From CAZUGA01 sp964619885 (GTDB lineage: Bacteria; Pseudomonadota; Gammaproteobacteria; Methylococcales; UBA1147), in contig CAZUGA010000019.1 in the NCBI GenBank assembly GCA_964619885.1, positions 14,767 to 78,766 of the forward strand: DNA of 64,000 bases. Reading direction: 5' to 3'. Under the pieces are notes generated by a model that had not been told where the DNA came from, made no database searches, and worked only from the letters and a program-made list of their open reading frames with translations. A program made the translations under genes and the position numbers. This document shows, one piece after another, positions 1 through 8,668 of the stretch (within the stretch, counting starts at the first letter, position 1; every line of letters starts with the position of its first letter).

Positions 1-2
1 CC

Positions 3-2357
3 GATGGTTTTCTTTCAGTGGCAGTAGAAAATATGGCCGCTGCGATTAAAAAAATCTCTATTCAGCGTGGTTATAACGTATCCGAGTATACATTGTGCTG
101 CTTTGGAGCGGCGGGAGGTCAGCACGCATGCCTAGTTGCCGATGCGTTGGGTGTGACTCGAATATTTATTCATCCGTTTGCCGGTGTTCTGTCTGCCTAC
201 GGTATGGGTTTGGCCGATTTCAGAATTATTCGTGAGCAAGCAGTGGAAGTGATTTTGTGCAAGGCGATCGCGGTAAAATTGGAGCAGATATTGATTCGTC
301 TGGAGCAAGCGGCCCGCGAAGAATTGTTGGAGCAGGACGTGCCTGCAAATTTGGTTGATGTATTGAAAAAGGTCCACCTTCGTTACGACGGAACGGACAC
401 AGCCCTAGTCGTTCCTTTTGGATCTATCGGTTCAATGCAGCAAGCTTTTGAATCTACCTACTCTAAACGCTTTGGTTTTAACTACAAGAATAGGGCATGC
501 GTGGTTGAGTCCGTGTCGGTGGAAGCGCTGGGGAAAACCGGAATGGTTGAAGAGTCACCAGCGAATATCAATGAGCATTCGTCAGCCGATCCGGTGGAAC
601 AACTACAAATGTATTCGGCGGGTCAATTTCGGCAAACACCGCTTTATTTACGTGAAGCAATTTGTCCGGGCGCGACGATTGTGGGTCCTGCCGTTATTAT
701 CGAAACTACGTCGACGACCGTGATTGAACCCGGATGGAGTGGGGTGGTTAACCGGTTCAATCATTTGATATTAACTCGCCGGGAAGAGGTTTGCAGAACA
801 ACTGCCATTGGAACCGACGTGGATCCTGTGATGCTTGAAATCTTCAATAAGCTATTCATGTCCGTCGCAGAACAGATGGGTTATACGTTGCAGAATACGG
901 CGTTCTCGGTAAATATCAAAGAGCGTTTGGATTTTTCCTGTGCGTTATTTGACCGAACAGGCCGGTTGATCGCCAATGCGCCGCATATTCCGGTACACCT
1001 TGGATCTATGGGCGAAAGTGTGCAAGTCCTGATCGATAGTTTTTTAGCGGAGATGAATCCGGGCGATATCTATATGGTGAATTCTCCGTACCACGGGGGA
1101 ACCCATCTTCCCGATATTACGATTGTTACGCCAGTCTATGATCAGGGGCAATCAGGCATTTTGTTCTTTGTTGCGTCCAGAGGGCATCATGCCGATGTCG
1201 GTGGCTTAACCCCGGGATCCATGCCCCCCAGCAGCCACACGATAGAAGAAGAAGGCGTGCGAACTCGCGGACTAAAATTAGTAAGCCGGGGTCGATTTAA
1301 TGAAGTTGAAGTTCTTGAGTGGTTATCGTCTGGCAAGTATCCGGCCCGCAATCCGCAGCAAAATCTTGCGGACCTCAAAGCGCAGATCGCGGCCAACGAG
1401 AAAGGTGTGAGGGAATTGCGGAAAATAGTTAAGCACTACTCGTTGAATGTTGTCGAGGCGTACATGCAGCATGTACGGAATAATGCTGAAGAAGCGGTGC
1501 GCCAGGTTATAGATTCGCTGTCGGAAGGAACATATTCATCGATGATGGATGATGGTAGCAGGATTTCTGTTCGAATCGGAATTAACCGGGAAGACCGAAC
1601 TGCGAAAATTGATTTTTCAGGAACAACTTCGCAGTTGAACAACAATTTTAATGCGCCGGCTGCGGTAGTTAAAGCGGCTGTGTTGTACGTATTTAGGAGT
1701 TTGGTGGATGATGACATTCCGCTAAATCAAGGATGCTTAAATCCATTGGAGATCATTATTCCCGAATCATCGATGTTGAATCCGAAACCACCCGCGGCGG
1801 TTGTAGCTGGAAATGTGGAAACTTCTCAGATTATCGTCGATACATTGTACGGAGCGTTGGGGAAATTGGCCGCTTCGCAGGGCACGATGAATAACTTTAC
1901 CTTTGGGAACGATCGATACCAGTATTACGAAACGATTTGCGGTGGGTCCGGTGCGGGGGAGGGTTTTGATGGTGCGGATGCGGTACAAACTCATATGACT
2001 AATTCTCGGATTACCGATCCGGAAGTCTTGGAGTCTCGGTTCCCAGTGCGTTTAGAAGAATTTTCGATCCGTCCTAATAGCGGGGGGCATGGGTTAAACC
2101 AGGGGGGGAATGGTGTTGTACGCAGAATATTGTTCAACGAGCCCATGACCGCTGCAATACTTGCCGGGCGTCGCAGTAAGGTGCCGTTTGGCTTGAACGG
2201 GGGGGCACCAGGAATGGCGGGGCGTAATAGTGTGAAACGACAATCGGGTGAGGTAATCGAATTGCCGGGGGCGGCACAAGTTGAAATGTGTGTAGGCGAC
2301 CAATTTATCATCGAAACCCCGGGCGGGGGAGGCTTTGGCGATAAGGAGGATCAATAA
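3..2357 (+). CDS. 5-oxoprolinase / hydantoinase (HyuA C-terminus fused to HyuB), 5' truncated by window
   Basis: The reading frame is open to the window edge (frame begins at base 3) and the first codons, around SVAVENMAAAIKK, already lie inside a HyuA domain, so the true start is upstream. About 260 residues of the HyuA C-terminal region (with GAAGGQHA and the following FAGVLSAYGMGLADFR-type signature) run straight into a full HyuB domain beginning near DVDPVMLEIF. Fusion of both halves in one chain is the architecture of ATP-dependent 5-oxoprolinase, which opens 5-oxoproline to glutamate in the glutathione cycle. A hydantoinase or acetophenone-carboxylase-like substrate cannot be excluded because the N-terminal ATP-binding half is not visible. 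The glycine-rich end (ETPGGGGFG) is typical of complete HyuB proteins. No partner gene follows on this strand. Confidence 0.9.
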   Translation, partial: DGFLSVAVENMAAAIKKISIQRGYNVSEYTLCCFGAAGGQHACLVADALGVTRIFIHPFAGVLSAYGMGLADFRIIREQAVEVILCKAIAVKLEQILIRLEQAAREELLEQDVPANLVDVLKKVHLRYDGTDTALVVPFGSIGSMQQAFESTYSKRFGFNYKNRACVVESVSVEALGKTGMVEESPANINEHSSADPVEQLQMYSAGQFRQTPLYLREAICPGATIVGPAVIIETTSTTVIEPGWSGVVNRFNHLILTRREEVCRTTAIGTDVDPVMLEIFNKLFMSVAEQMGYTLQNTAFSVNIKERLDFSCALFDRTGRLIANAPHIPVHLGSMGESVQVLIDSFLAEMNPGDIYMVNSPYHGGTHLPDITIVTPVYDQGQSGILFFVASRGHHADVGGLTPGSMPPSSHTIEEEGVRTRGLKLVSRGRFNEVEVLEWLSSGKYPARNPQQNLADLKAQIAANEKGVRELRKIVKHYSLNVVEAYMQHVRNNAEEAVRQVIDSLSEGTYSSMMDDGSRISVRIGINREDRTAKIDFSGTTSQLNNNFNAPAAVVKAAVLYVFRSLVDDDIPLNQGCLNPLEIIIPESSMLNPKPPAAVVAGNVETSQIIVDTLYGALGKLAASQGTMNNFTFGNDRYQYYETICGGSGAGEGFDGADAVQTHMTNSRITDPEVLESRFPVRLEEFSIRPNSGGHGLNQGGNGVVRRILFNEPMTAAILAGRRSKVPFGLNGGAPGMAGRNSVKRQSGEVIELPGAAQVEMCVGDQFIIETPGGGGFGDKEDQ

Positions 2358-2765
2358 CTTATTTTGATAAATTGAGTATGCATGACGATTGATCCGTTAC
2401 GGTATTTATCCAAATGCTTAATAGGATTAGCGTCAGAAAGATAGTAAATATTTCACATCCAACCCGGTAATAATATATTTTCTGCCAGGAAGTACATCTT
2501 TATGCTCGATACCGCGGGTTAGTTGATGCATGAATAGGGGTTTCTAGCGGATAATCCGTAACTTCATCGTCGATATAGTACCAATGGTGGGGCATGTTGC
2601 TGTGCGATTTTGAGGCAGTGGGTGTTGCTGGATAAATTGGAAATTCCGGCCTATTTGTGTGCATATCGAAGGATGTTGTTGGATTCTTAACGGAAGAATA
2701 GGGTTTAATAAAGAGTTCGATCCAACGATTGAACAAATTCTAATTAAAAAGATAGGGGAATCAAT
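2358..2765. other. Intergenic stretch without a supported gene
   Basis: Some 408 bases between the oxoprolinase stop and the next gene. Only short overlapping antisense frames are present and none shows a recognisable domain. The only supported element is a purine-rich AGGGGA just before the ATG at 2766, a plausible ribosome binding site. No clear terminator for the oxoprolinase was found. Confidence 0.4.
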
Positions 2766-3059
2766 ATGCAATTTTTCGAAATGCTGGTTTTTATGATCTC
2801 GTCCGCAGCTTCTGCAATAGCCGGAAACAAACCCGACGAATTTAAGGCTTGGACCGCCCAAATTTTTATGGTGTTGCAGATCATGCCACCCGGTAGCCTA
2901 ACTCAGGCACAGATCGCGGAAATTTGCAGTCAATTGACGATATTGCGCTCAAACGCAGAAACGTGGCTGACTTTGCCCGGACTGAGTCCAGCGGACAAAT
3001 TGAAAATCAACGAAGGTATTGCCGCGATCGACGCGTCCAAGGAAGTATTGGGTTGTTAA
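2766..3059 (+). CDS. Small protein of unknown function (97 aa)
   Basis: Not recognised. The start is supported by AGGGGA six to twelve bases upstream, and a strong factor-independent terminator lies about 30 bases after the stop, so this looks like a genuine monocistronic gene. The N-terminus (MQFFEMLVFMISSAASAIAG) is hydrophobic and could be a signal peptide or membrane anchor. The rest is predicted helical with a Cys at position 62 in EICSQL and a C-terminal Cys. No catalytic motif is visible. It is convergent with the tpsA gene that ends at 3263. Confidence 0.65.
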   Translation: MQFFEMLVFMISSAASAIAGNKPDEFKAWTAQIFMVLQIMPPGSLTQAQIAEICSQLTILRSNAETWLTLPGLSPADKLKINEGIAAIDASKEVLGC

Positions 3060-3087
3060 TTAACCATTGATTTTGAAAATTAACAGC

Positions 3088-3130
3088 AAAACTTCAGTGC
3101 TGGATGTGGGTCCAGTACTGAAGTTTTTTA
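3088..3130 (+). terminator. Strong Rho-independent terminator
   Basis: A 15-bp stem (AACTTCAGTGCTGGA at 3090-3104 with TCCAGTACTGAAGTT at 3111-3125, a single G-T wobble) encloses a 6-nt loop and is followed by a T-run; A residues before the stem let it work on the other strand too. It ends the small gene at 2766-3059 and may also stop read-through from the convergent tpsA operon. Confidence 0.9.
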
Positions 3131-3262
3131 TAAAATCGAATTTTATATCCGCACAAACCCTGCCGCATTCTAGTTTAACCAAGCTGACAAATTTCGTTAA
3201 CCAATATTGTTTCTCTTAAGTTGTCCTCAACAATTTAAAAATGGGTTAGGTATCTACAGCTT

Positions 3263-6055
3263 CTAAGTTTGGGGTGTGCAGCCTCCGGCAAACGATGTGG
3301 GTATATCCGAGTGATATTGACCCAATAGCCAGGAGCTGTATTTATGCTTCCGACTGGGATTGATGTTGGTTGATTGGATAGCGTCAATTTCGTGGTAGGA
3401 ACTCGGTAGAACCGTATCTGGGTGTGGAGGAAGCCCCTCCCGGTCTTTAATGATAAAGCTGCCAGTCTTGCCGGATCGGGCCGCACATCGCTTGGGTAAG
3501 ATCGCAGTTGCGTCCAAAAATGATTCAGGCAGGCGTAGTGTGCTTGATGTAATGTCGGCATCAGGTGATCGGATGACAACGGTTCCATCAATGCCCTGTT
3601 CCGACGAAGCGCTGACGATGCTATCGGGAGAAAATGAGTTAAAGAAGAAATCTGCAACGATGAAAATATTGCCCCCTGCACCCTGCTGGGCATTCGCGGT
3701 GATGCTGCTACCGTCTAATACTACGAAGTTGGGGTCTATTGTAATATTCCCGCCATTGCCGGTACCGTTGGCGACCGATGTTGAGATACTGCTATCGATC
3801 AGATGTATAAGATTACCGACTTGTAAATCTATAGATCCAGCATTGGCCTGCTGAGTTGTCACGTTAACGCTACTTCCACCGCGGAGTCTGAATAAGCGCG
3901 CAGCTTGTATCGCAATGTTGCCCGATAACCCCGCGTTTGGATTTCGAGATAGATTGAGATTTGAGCTGGTGCTCGCCGCCGTGATGTTCGAGCCGCCGGA
4001 AAGTTGCGTTTGTGTCGTATTGATATTGATAGAGCCACCCGTTCCCTGTCCGTGAGTGGCCACGGTTATTTGGCTCCCGCCGCTTGCTGACAAGTTGTTC
4101 GCGATGATATTGATGTTACCGGCAGTACCATTTCCAACCAATAGCTTATTGTTCGAAATGGTACTGCCTGAAGCGCTCTCGATTGTGCCATTATTCTCGA
4201 GTGAGAAATTTCCCGTTGAAATTTGAATATTGCCCGCGCTACCGTTGGTTTGTGTCGAGGTTGAAATGAGGCCGCTATTACCAACATCCAGCGTTTGGCT
4301 ATTGATATTTATGGAGCCCGCATTGCCCAGTCCAGTTGACGGACTGCCAGCCGCACGAGTACTTGCCGCTGAAATTGCCGAACCGTTATCTGCGACAACC
4401 AAGGATTGGGCTGAAATATTGATGTTTCCCCCGGTTCCAGTTGCATTGGAGGTGTTGGATAAGATTTGACCGCCCTGATCAACAACTAGGTTGTTGTCGG
4501 TTTTGATTGAAATACTGCCCGCATCACCGTCGCTCGTTGTATTGCTGGTGATGGCGCCCGGGCCAAATATGTGGACGTTGGCTGCGGTAATGTCGATTTG
4601 GCCTCCATTTCCGCTACCCGGGAGAAATCCTGCGCTACTGGTTGATATTTTTCCGCTCAGGTTAAGATTTGTTGTATTCAAGTTTATGTTGCCCGCGTTG
4701 CCACTACCGAAAGTTGCACTACTTACAGAGCTTGCGATTTGATTGTTGGCGCCGGTGATGGAAATTGAATCACTCGCATTGACGCTAATGGCCCCGCCCT
4801 GCGAACCAAATAGTGCCGGTGCACCGATTTGCCCTCCATTTTTAATCGTCACGGTTGTCGCGTCTATATTGAGCTGTCCAGGATCTGGATTGGTGAACAG
4901 TAGTGGGAACGACACTCTGCTGCTAATCGCGCCGTCGTCAATCGTTAAATCATCGGTAGTTAACTGAATCGTACCTGCCGATCCCCCACTGAAAGCGCTA
5001 TTGGTTGATATATCACTTCTGCTCAATGGATTGCTTGAGTGCCGTCCACCTACGTAGATAAAATCGGTGGCGTCGATCAAGATATTGCCGGCATTGGTAA
5101 AGCCAAAGGTTGCGCTATCGCTTTTGATACTCGCCCCGTCGCGAATCTCAACCTGCCCCGAACTAATAGTAATATTGCCGGAAGATCCAGATGAATCGAT
5201 TGTTGCACCGCTAGCGACAAATACGCCACTCCTTATCAATACGTCCCGGGTCGGATTGAAGCCTTGAGGAAGCACTAAAGCTTGGCCGCTTTGTCCATTC
5301 TGCGGCAGATTACCCAAGGTAACAGGGACGACGTCACCGGGACGGTTTAGGCTCAATTCGATTCGGCCCGACGGGGCGTCTAGAATACCGGCTTTAAAAT
5401 TAATATTGGTTTGCAGGTTGGTTGCAGCAACGGCTGTAATCGATTTTTTATTAGGCACTCTCAAATCTGCACCATCAAAAATAATTGAAGATGTACCGGC
5501 ATTGCTAGGTAGGAATCCAAATGCAGACGGGGCGGCTGCGGTTAATGTCGAAGTTTGTGCCGGGTCAGAATAAAATCGACCGCCATCTTTTAAGTCTAGG
5601 TAGTCAGCGGTCGAAATATGGAACGATCCACCAACGTCCAAGCTTGCGCCCGAGCTAAATACAATCCCTGCTGGGTTCAACAAAAATAGGTTCGCGGCGC
5701 CGAAACCCGTTGTTTTGATGGTGCCATCGATTGCCGATTGAACTCCACCGGTGACGCGGGCGAGAATATTTGAAGTATGTGGATTGCTTTCGGAATTTTG
5801 GAAATTAGCCACATCTCCATTGTCAACACTAAAGCGACCCAGGCTATGGAATAGATTAGAATTTACCCGCGTACCCCCATTAATGTCGTAGATGTTTCCG
5901 TTCGGCGAAACGATGGTTCCTAGGCCACTGGATGTAATATCGGTGGCGACCTGAGCCAAGCAGAAATTTGAAATACCTATTAAGCTAAGAAAAAAAATGT
6001 TCAAGAGGCCGCGAGCCAACTTGGAATAGATAATCAATCGGGCCGGGAACATCAT
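3263..6055 (-). CDS. TpsA exoprotein: filamentous-haemagglutinin-type TPS domain and beta-helix
   Basis: Secreted partner of a two-partner (type Vb) secretion pair, 930 aa. A signal peptide ends near NFCLA-QVATD. It is followed by the TPS domain (about residues 36-290) with SNILARVTGG, NPAGIVFSSGASLDVGG and AFGFLPS, the landmarks recognised by the POTRA domains of TpsB. The middle is a long parallel beta-helix of imperfect repeats rich in GNAGNINI, GGSINI and GGNITI. The C-terminus carries CAARSGKTGSF and GLPPHPD, resembling the cysteine-containing tail common in cyanobacterial haemagglutinin-like proteins. An excellent ribosome binding site (GAAAGGAG, complement of 6061-6068) supports the start; two adjacent Met codons are present. 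It is the last gene of the CHAT-cyclase-DUF928-TpsB-TpsA block. It probably acts as a surface adhesin or scaffold; no effector domain is seen. Confidence 0.9.
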   Translation of the reverse strand: MMFPARLIIYSKLARGLLNIFFLSLIGISNFCLAQVATDITSSGLGTIVSPNGNIYDINGGTRVNSNLFHSLGRFSVDNGDVANFQNSESNPHTSNILARVTGGVQSAIDGTIKTTGFGAANLFLLNPAGIVFSSGASLDVGGSFHISTADYLDLKDGGRFYSDPAQTSTLTAAAPSAFGFLPSNAGTSSIIFDGADLRVPNKKSITAVAATNLQTNINFKAGILDAPSGRIELSLNRPGDVVPVTLGNLPQNGQSGQALVLPQGFNPTRDVLIRSGVFVASGATIDSSGSSGNITISSGQVEIRDGASIKSDSATFGFTNAGNILIDATDFIYVGGRHSSNPLSRSDISTNSAFSGGSAGTIQLTTDDLTIDDGAISSRVSFPLLFTNPDPGQLNIDATTVTIKNGGQIGAPALFGSQGGAISVNASDSISITGANNQIASSVSSATFGSGNAGNINLNTTNLNLSGKISTSSAGFLPGSGNGGQIDITAANVHIFGPGAITSNTTSDGDAGSISIKTDNNLVVDQGGQILSNTSNATGTGGNINISAQSLVVADNGSAISAASTRAAGSPSTGLGNAGSININSQTLDVGNSGLISTSTQTNGSAGNIQISTGNFSLENNGTIESASGSTISNNKLLVGNGTAGNINIIANNLSASGGSQITVATHGQGTGGSININTTQTQLSGGSNITAASTSSNLNLSRNPNAGLSGNIAIQAARLFRLRGGSSVNVTTQQANAGSIDLQVGNLIHLIDSSISTSVANGTGNGGNITIDPNFVVLDGSSITANAQQGAGGNIFIVADFFFNSFSPDSIVSASSEQGIDGTVVIRSPDADITSSTLRLPESFLDATAILPKRCAARSGKTGSFIIKDREGLPPHPDTVLPSSYHEIDAIQSTNINPSRKHKYSSWLLGQYHSDIPTSFAGGCTPQT

Positions 6056-6060
6056 ATTAA

Positions 6061-6068
6061 CTCCTTTC
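6061..6068 (-). promoter_or_regulatory. Strong ribosome binding site of tpsA
   Basis: On the minus strand GAAAGGAG lies five bases before the first of two adjacent ATG codons. It is the best Shine-Dalgarno in the five-gene block and suggests high translation of the exoprotein relative to its regulators. Confidence 0.75.
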
Positions 6069-6150
6069 TATACGGTTTATTATTGTTGTATATCCGCTAT
6101 GTTTGGAATTGAATTCCATGACAGATTCCATTTTGCCATCAGTTTGTCGG

Positions 6151-7869
6151 TTATAGTAACCTAAGATTGACTAGGAAGTGAATGCCGGAATCTTGGATGT
6201 CATGCTCACCAGCTATATTGACCTTGCGCAATGGAATGCCCCAATAAAGTTCGCTATGCAATTGCGGACTTGGGTCCCAGCGTAAACCTAGGCCTGGGCT
6301 GGCTATCGTTGTGGGTTCGAAGGTTGCTATATCGGTATTGTGGCTCCAGCCAAAATCGAAAAAGGTTGCGATTTGGACGAAACCATCTTGCTGTCCAACG
6401 CTTATATAGGGTAGCGGGAGTCGGAATACCGGTACTCGAAATTCTACCGAGGCAACTACACCGTTATCGCGGACCAATAAGTTCTGCCGGTACCCTCGAA
6501 CAGTCGTTGCACCGCCTACCGCGAATTTTTCCATCGGTAGCAAAGAGTCTGCGGCTAACTGGACTTCAGTACGAAATAAAAATTGGGATCCCTTTTCATC
6601 TAGGCGCCGTACCCATTGAAATTGACCCCGCCATGCAAAAAATTGTCCATCCGGACGATTACCGGCGTTCTTGGTCGCATTCCACAAATCCAAGCCAATG
6701 CTAAAAACTGACCGAATTGCAATTACATTAATTGCCGATCGGTCGATCCATTGCTGAGCGAGTCGCAATACACTTACATCAGCGACGCCATTCTGGGGGC
6801 CCGCAACAAAGGAAAAGGGGCGGCCGAACAAAAAGGTTTTAGAGCGGCGTTTTTCGAAGATTATTTCCGCTAGAAATTCACTCTGAGGGGTTCGGTAAAA
6901 AGGGTGACTTAGACTAAAGCCGATGGTTTCCGTGGCACTACGAATATTTAGCTGGCTAAATGTGGCTTGGCTGATTTGTGTGTCACTACGATCAAAGTAG
7001 GCGGCAACGCGCGAGTCGTAGGCGGTAAATGGAATCGAATAATAGATATTTCCATCATTGAACCCATCGGTAAGCCTGAATCGTCCGGATAAAGCATCGC
7101 CATATCCGGTCAAATTGTAAATACCACCATATAATTCGGCTTGGAATCCCCCGATACTGGGTGCCCGCCAATTGTTGAAAGAGATGCCGAATTCATAAGG
7201 TTTACTCTCTTGTATATCAACCTTCAATTTACTTTGACCCCGGTTTAACCCGGGTACGAGTTGTGCATTTACGCGATTGACAAGCCGGTCTTGTTGCAGC
7301 ATTTGAATTCGCTTTTGCAATGAATCAATATTGAGTACGTCCTCATTGCCGAGCTTCAGTCGATTTTCGATATAACTTTGTTGCAGCCAATCGTTTCCTG
7401 ATATTTGGATGTCATCCAGTTGACCTTCAATTATTTTTATCGTGACTACACCGTCATTGACGACCTGATCGGGTACGATAGCACCGGAATTAATGTAGCC
7501 GTTATCTATGTAGAATTGAGTGACCGCCATCCTCAAATCCTGCAATTCTTGCGAACTGATGGTTCGGTCTTGATACGGCGCGGCCAATGTTTGCAAGCGC
7601 TCATCGTCGAAAACGCTATTGCCGTCAAATTTAATCTGCCGGATGTAGACCTGTTGCTGGTTTGCCAGCGTATTTTTCTTTGGAATCGGAGGGAGTGGTT
7701 TTGCGGGCGTATCCGCGGTTGATTCTGCATGGCCGCCGACGGAATCTTGTTGCTGGGCTAGTCCAAACGTTGGATACAGCGCAATAAGAACAACAAGTAT
7801 CTGAAAAAACCAATTCGGCACTAGAGGTATTTCCCTGGCCTTTACCCAATTTATAGATAGACGGTGCAT
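6151..7869 (-). CDS. TpsB outer-membrane transporter (ShlB/FhaC/HecB family)
   Basis: Outer-membrane beta-barrel that translocates TpsA, 572 aa, usual size for the family. An N-terminal signal region (about residues 20-39, ending near GLAQQQ) is followed by a proline-rich linker (KPLPPIPKK), a POTRA domain (about 73-150, QQVYIRQIKFDGNSVF then IIEGQLDDIQISG), a second POTRA-like segment and the 16-strand barrel. VRGY in GGATTVRGYRQN is the conserved loop-6 motif that plugs the pore, and the protein ends with an aromatic/hydrophobic strand (FLVNLRLL). It lies 95 bases upstream of tpsA and 55 bases downstream of the DUF928 gene on the same strand. Adjacent location makes it the dedicated exporter of the 930-aa TpsA. 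Confidence 0.92.
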   Translation of the reverse strand: MHRLSINWVKAREIPLVPNWFFQILVVLIALYPTFGLAQQQDSVGGHAESTADTPAKPLPPIPKKNTLANQQQVYIRQIKFDGNSVFDDERLQTLAAPYQDRTISSQELQDLRMAVTQFYIDNGYINSGAIVPDQVVNDGVVTIKIIEGQLDDIQISGNDWLQQSYIENRLKLGNEDVLNIDSLQKRIQMLQQDRLVNRVNAQLVPGLNRGQSKLKVDIQESKPYEFGISFNNWRAPSIGGFQAELYGGIYNLTGYGDALSGRFRLTDGFNDGNIYYSIPFTAYDSRVAAYFDRSDTQISQATFSQLNIRSATETIGFSLSHPFYRTPQSEFLAEIIFEKRRSKTFLFGRPFSFVAGPQNGVADVSVLRLAQQWIDRSAINVIAIRSVFSIGLDLWNATKNAGNRPDGQFFAWRGQFQWVRRLDEKGSQFLFRTEVQLAADSLLPMEKFAVGGATTVRGYRQNLLVRDNGVVASVEFRVPVFRLPLPYISVGQQDGFVQIATFFDFGWSHNTDIATFEPTTIASPGLGLRWDPSPQLHSELYWGIPLRKVNIAGEHDIQDSGIHFLVNLRLL

Positions 7870-7924
7870 TTCGGCAGTCTGTCGCCGGTTAGTTTAACGA
7901 TCGAATGGAAACGCTTGAGTGGTT

Positions 7925-8668
7925 TTAAATCGGTTCTAATTTAATGCCGACTTGTCTCAACATTGATGCTTTCAAATGTCTAACTTCAGATTGTTTGTCA
8001 GGATCTGATATTGCGGAAGAGGCAGTCGCCAACGCATCATACCATAGGCCGCCTTGGGCAAAAGTACGTATAATCTCAACAATATCGTCTGAGTTTTTTA
8101 TTGTTTTAATCTTTTCATTTATCTCAATCCGTTGGATAAAAGCTTTGGCGATCAAATCCCCGGACGATGGTCCATCTGGGTTTTCGTTGATACTGACCGA
8201 CCATTCGTAAATCTTGTTTTTGGCGAGCGAGATGTTGTGGTCACTAAATTTCAATACATGTATTCCGCGTTCTACCGGCGAATTCAACTCTAACTCCAAT
8301 AACGGATTGACTTCATCATTAATCGACAGCGTTAGCACGGTAGGTTGCTGGGTGCGTTCTGATATGTGCCAATAAACAATGGGTTGGGAACGGCTCGTAA
8401 AGGCGACATGATCAGGAACCAGCAAAGTTACGGTAGGAAACGTCAAATCGTTGCTGCGTGTACCACCGGTCGCGACTCGAACGTTGGGCGTAGGGCGAGC
8501 CGGTGCTGGGGGAACATAAGGTTCTGTATTAGCATCGTCCACTTGCGCTTTTTGTTCCGTGGAGGCAGAGATCGTTTGGCTAGTGTTTTCATCTGCCCAG
8601 AGTGGTGATAGCAATACAAGACTAAGCAGTGCGATTATTAAAATCATTCTGCTGGTCGAAATCTTCAC
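7925..8668 (-). CDS. DUF928 family secreted protein
   Basis: A 247-aa protein with a clean signal peptide (hydrophobic run up to SPLWA-DEN). The body contains RVATGGTRS, LTFPTVTLLVPDHVAFTSRSQ and a beta-rich segment ending in YEWSVSIN, then a helical C-terminus, which fits DUF928. That family is best known from cyanobacteria, beside CHASE2 and CHAT genes. Biochemical function is unknown. Its ATG overlaps the stop of the CHASE2-cyclase gene by four bases (8665-8668), indicating translational coupling and a shared role. Predicted location is the periplasm. Assignment rests on pattern and context; a profile search would settle it. Confidence 0.7.
   Translation of the reverse strand: MKISTSRMILIIALLSLVLLSPLWADENTSQTISASTEQKAQVDDANTEPYVPPAPARPTPNVRVATGGTRSNDLTFPTVTLLVPDHVAFTSRSQPIVYWHISERTQQPTVLTLSINDEVNPLLELELNSPVERGIHVLKFSDHNISLAKNKIYEWSVSINENPDGPSSGDLIAKAFIQRIEINEKIKTIKNSDDIVEIIRTFAQGGLWYDALATASSAISDPDKQSEVRHLKASMLRQVGIKLEPI

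Noticed and set aside
3450..5267. Several plus-strand frames antisense to tpsA
   Set aside because: They arise from the repetitive, stop-poor complement of the beta-helix gene, lack ribosome binding sites and encode low-complexity Pro/Leu/Ala sequence.
3263..6055. CRISPR-like or tandem DNA repeats in the tpsA region
   Set aside because: The periodicity is at protein level (beta-helix coils) with diverged codons, without equal spacers.
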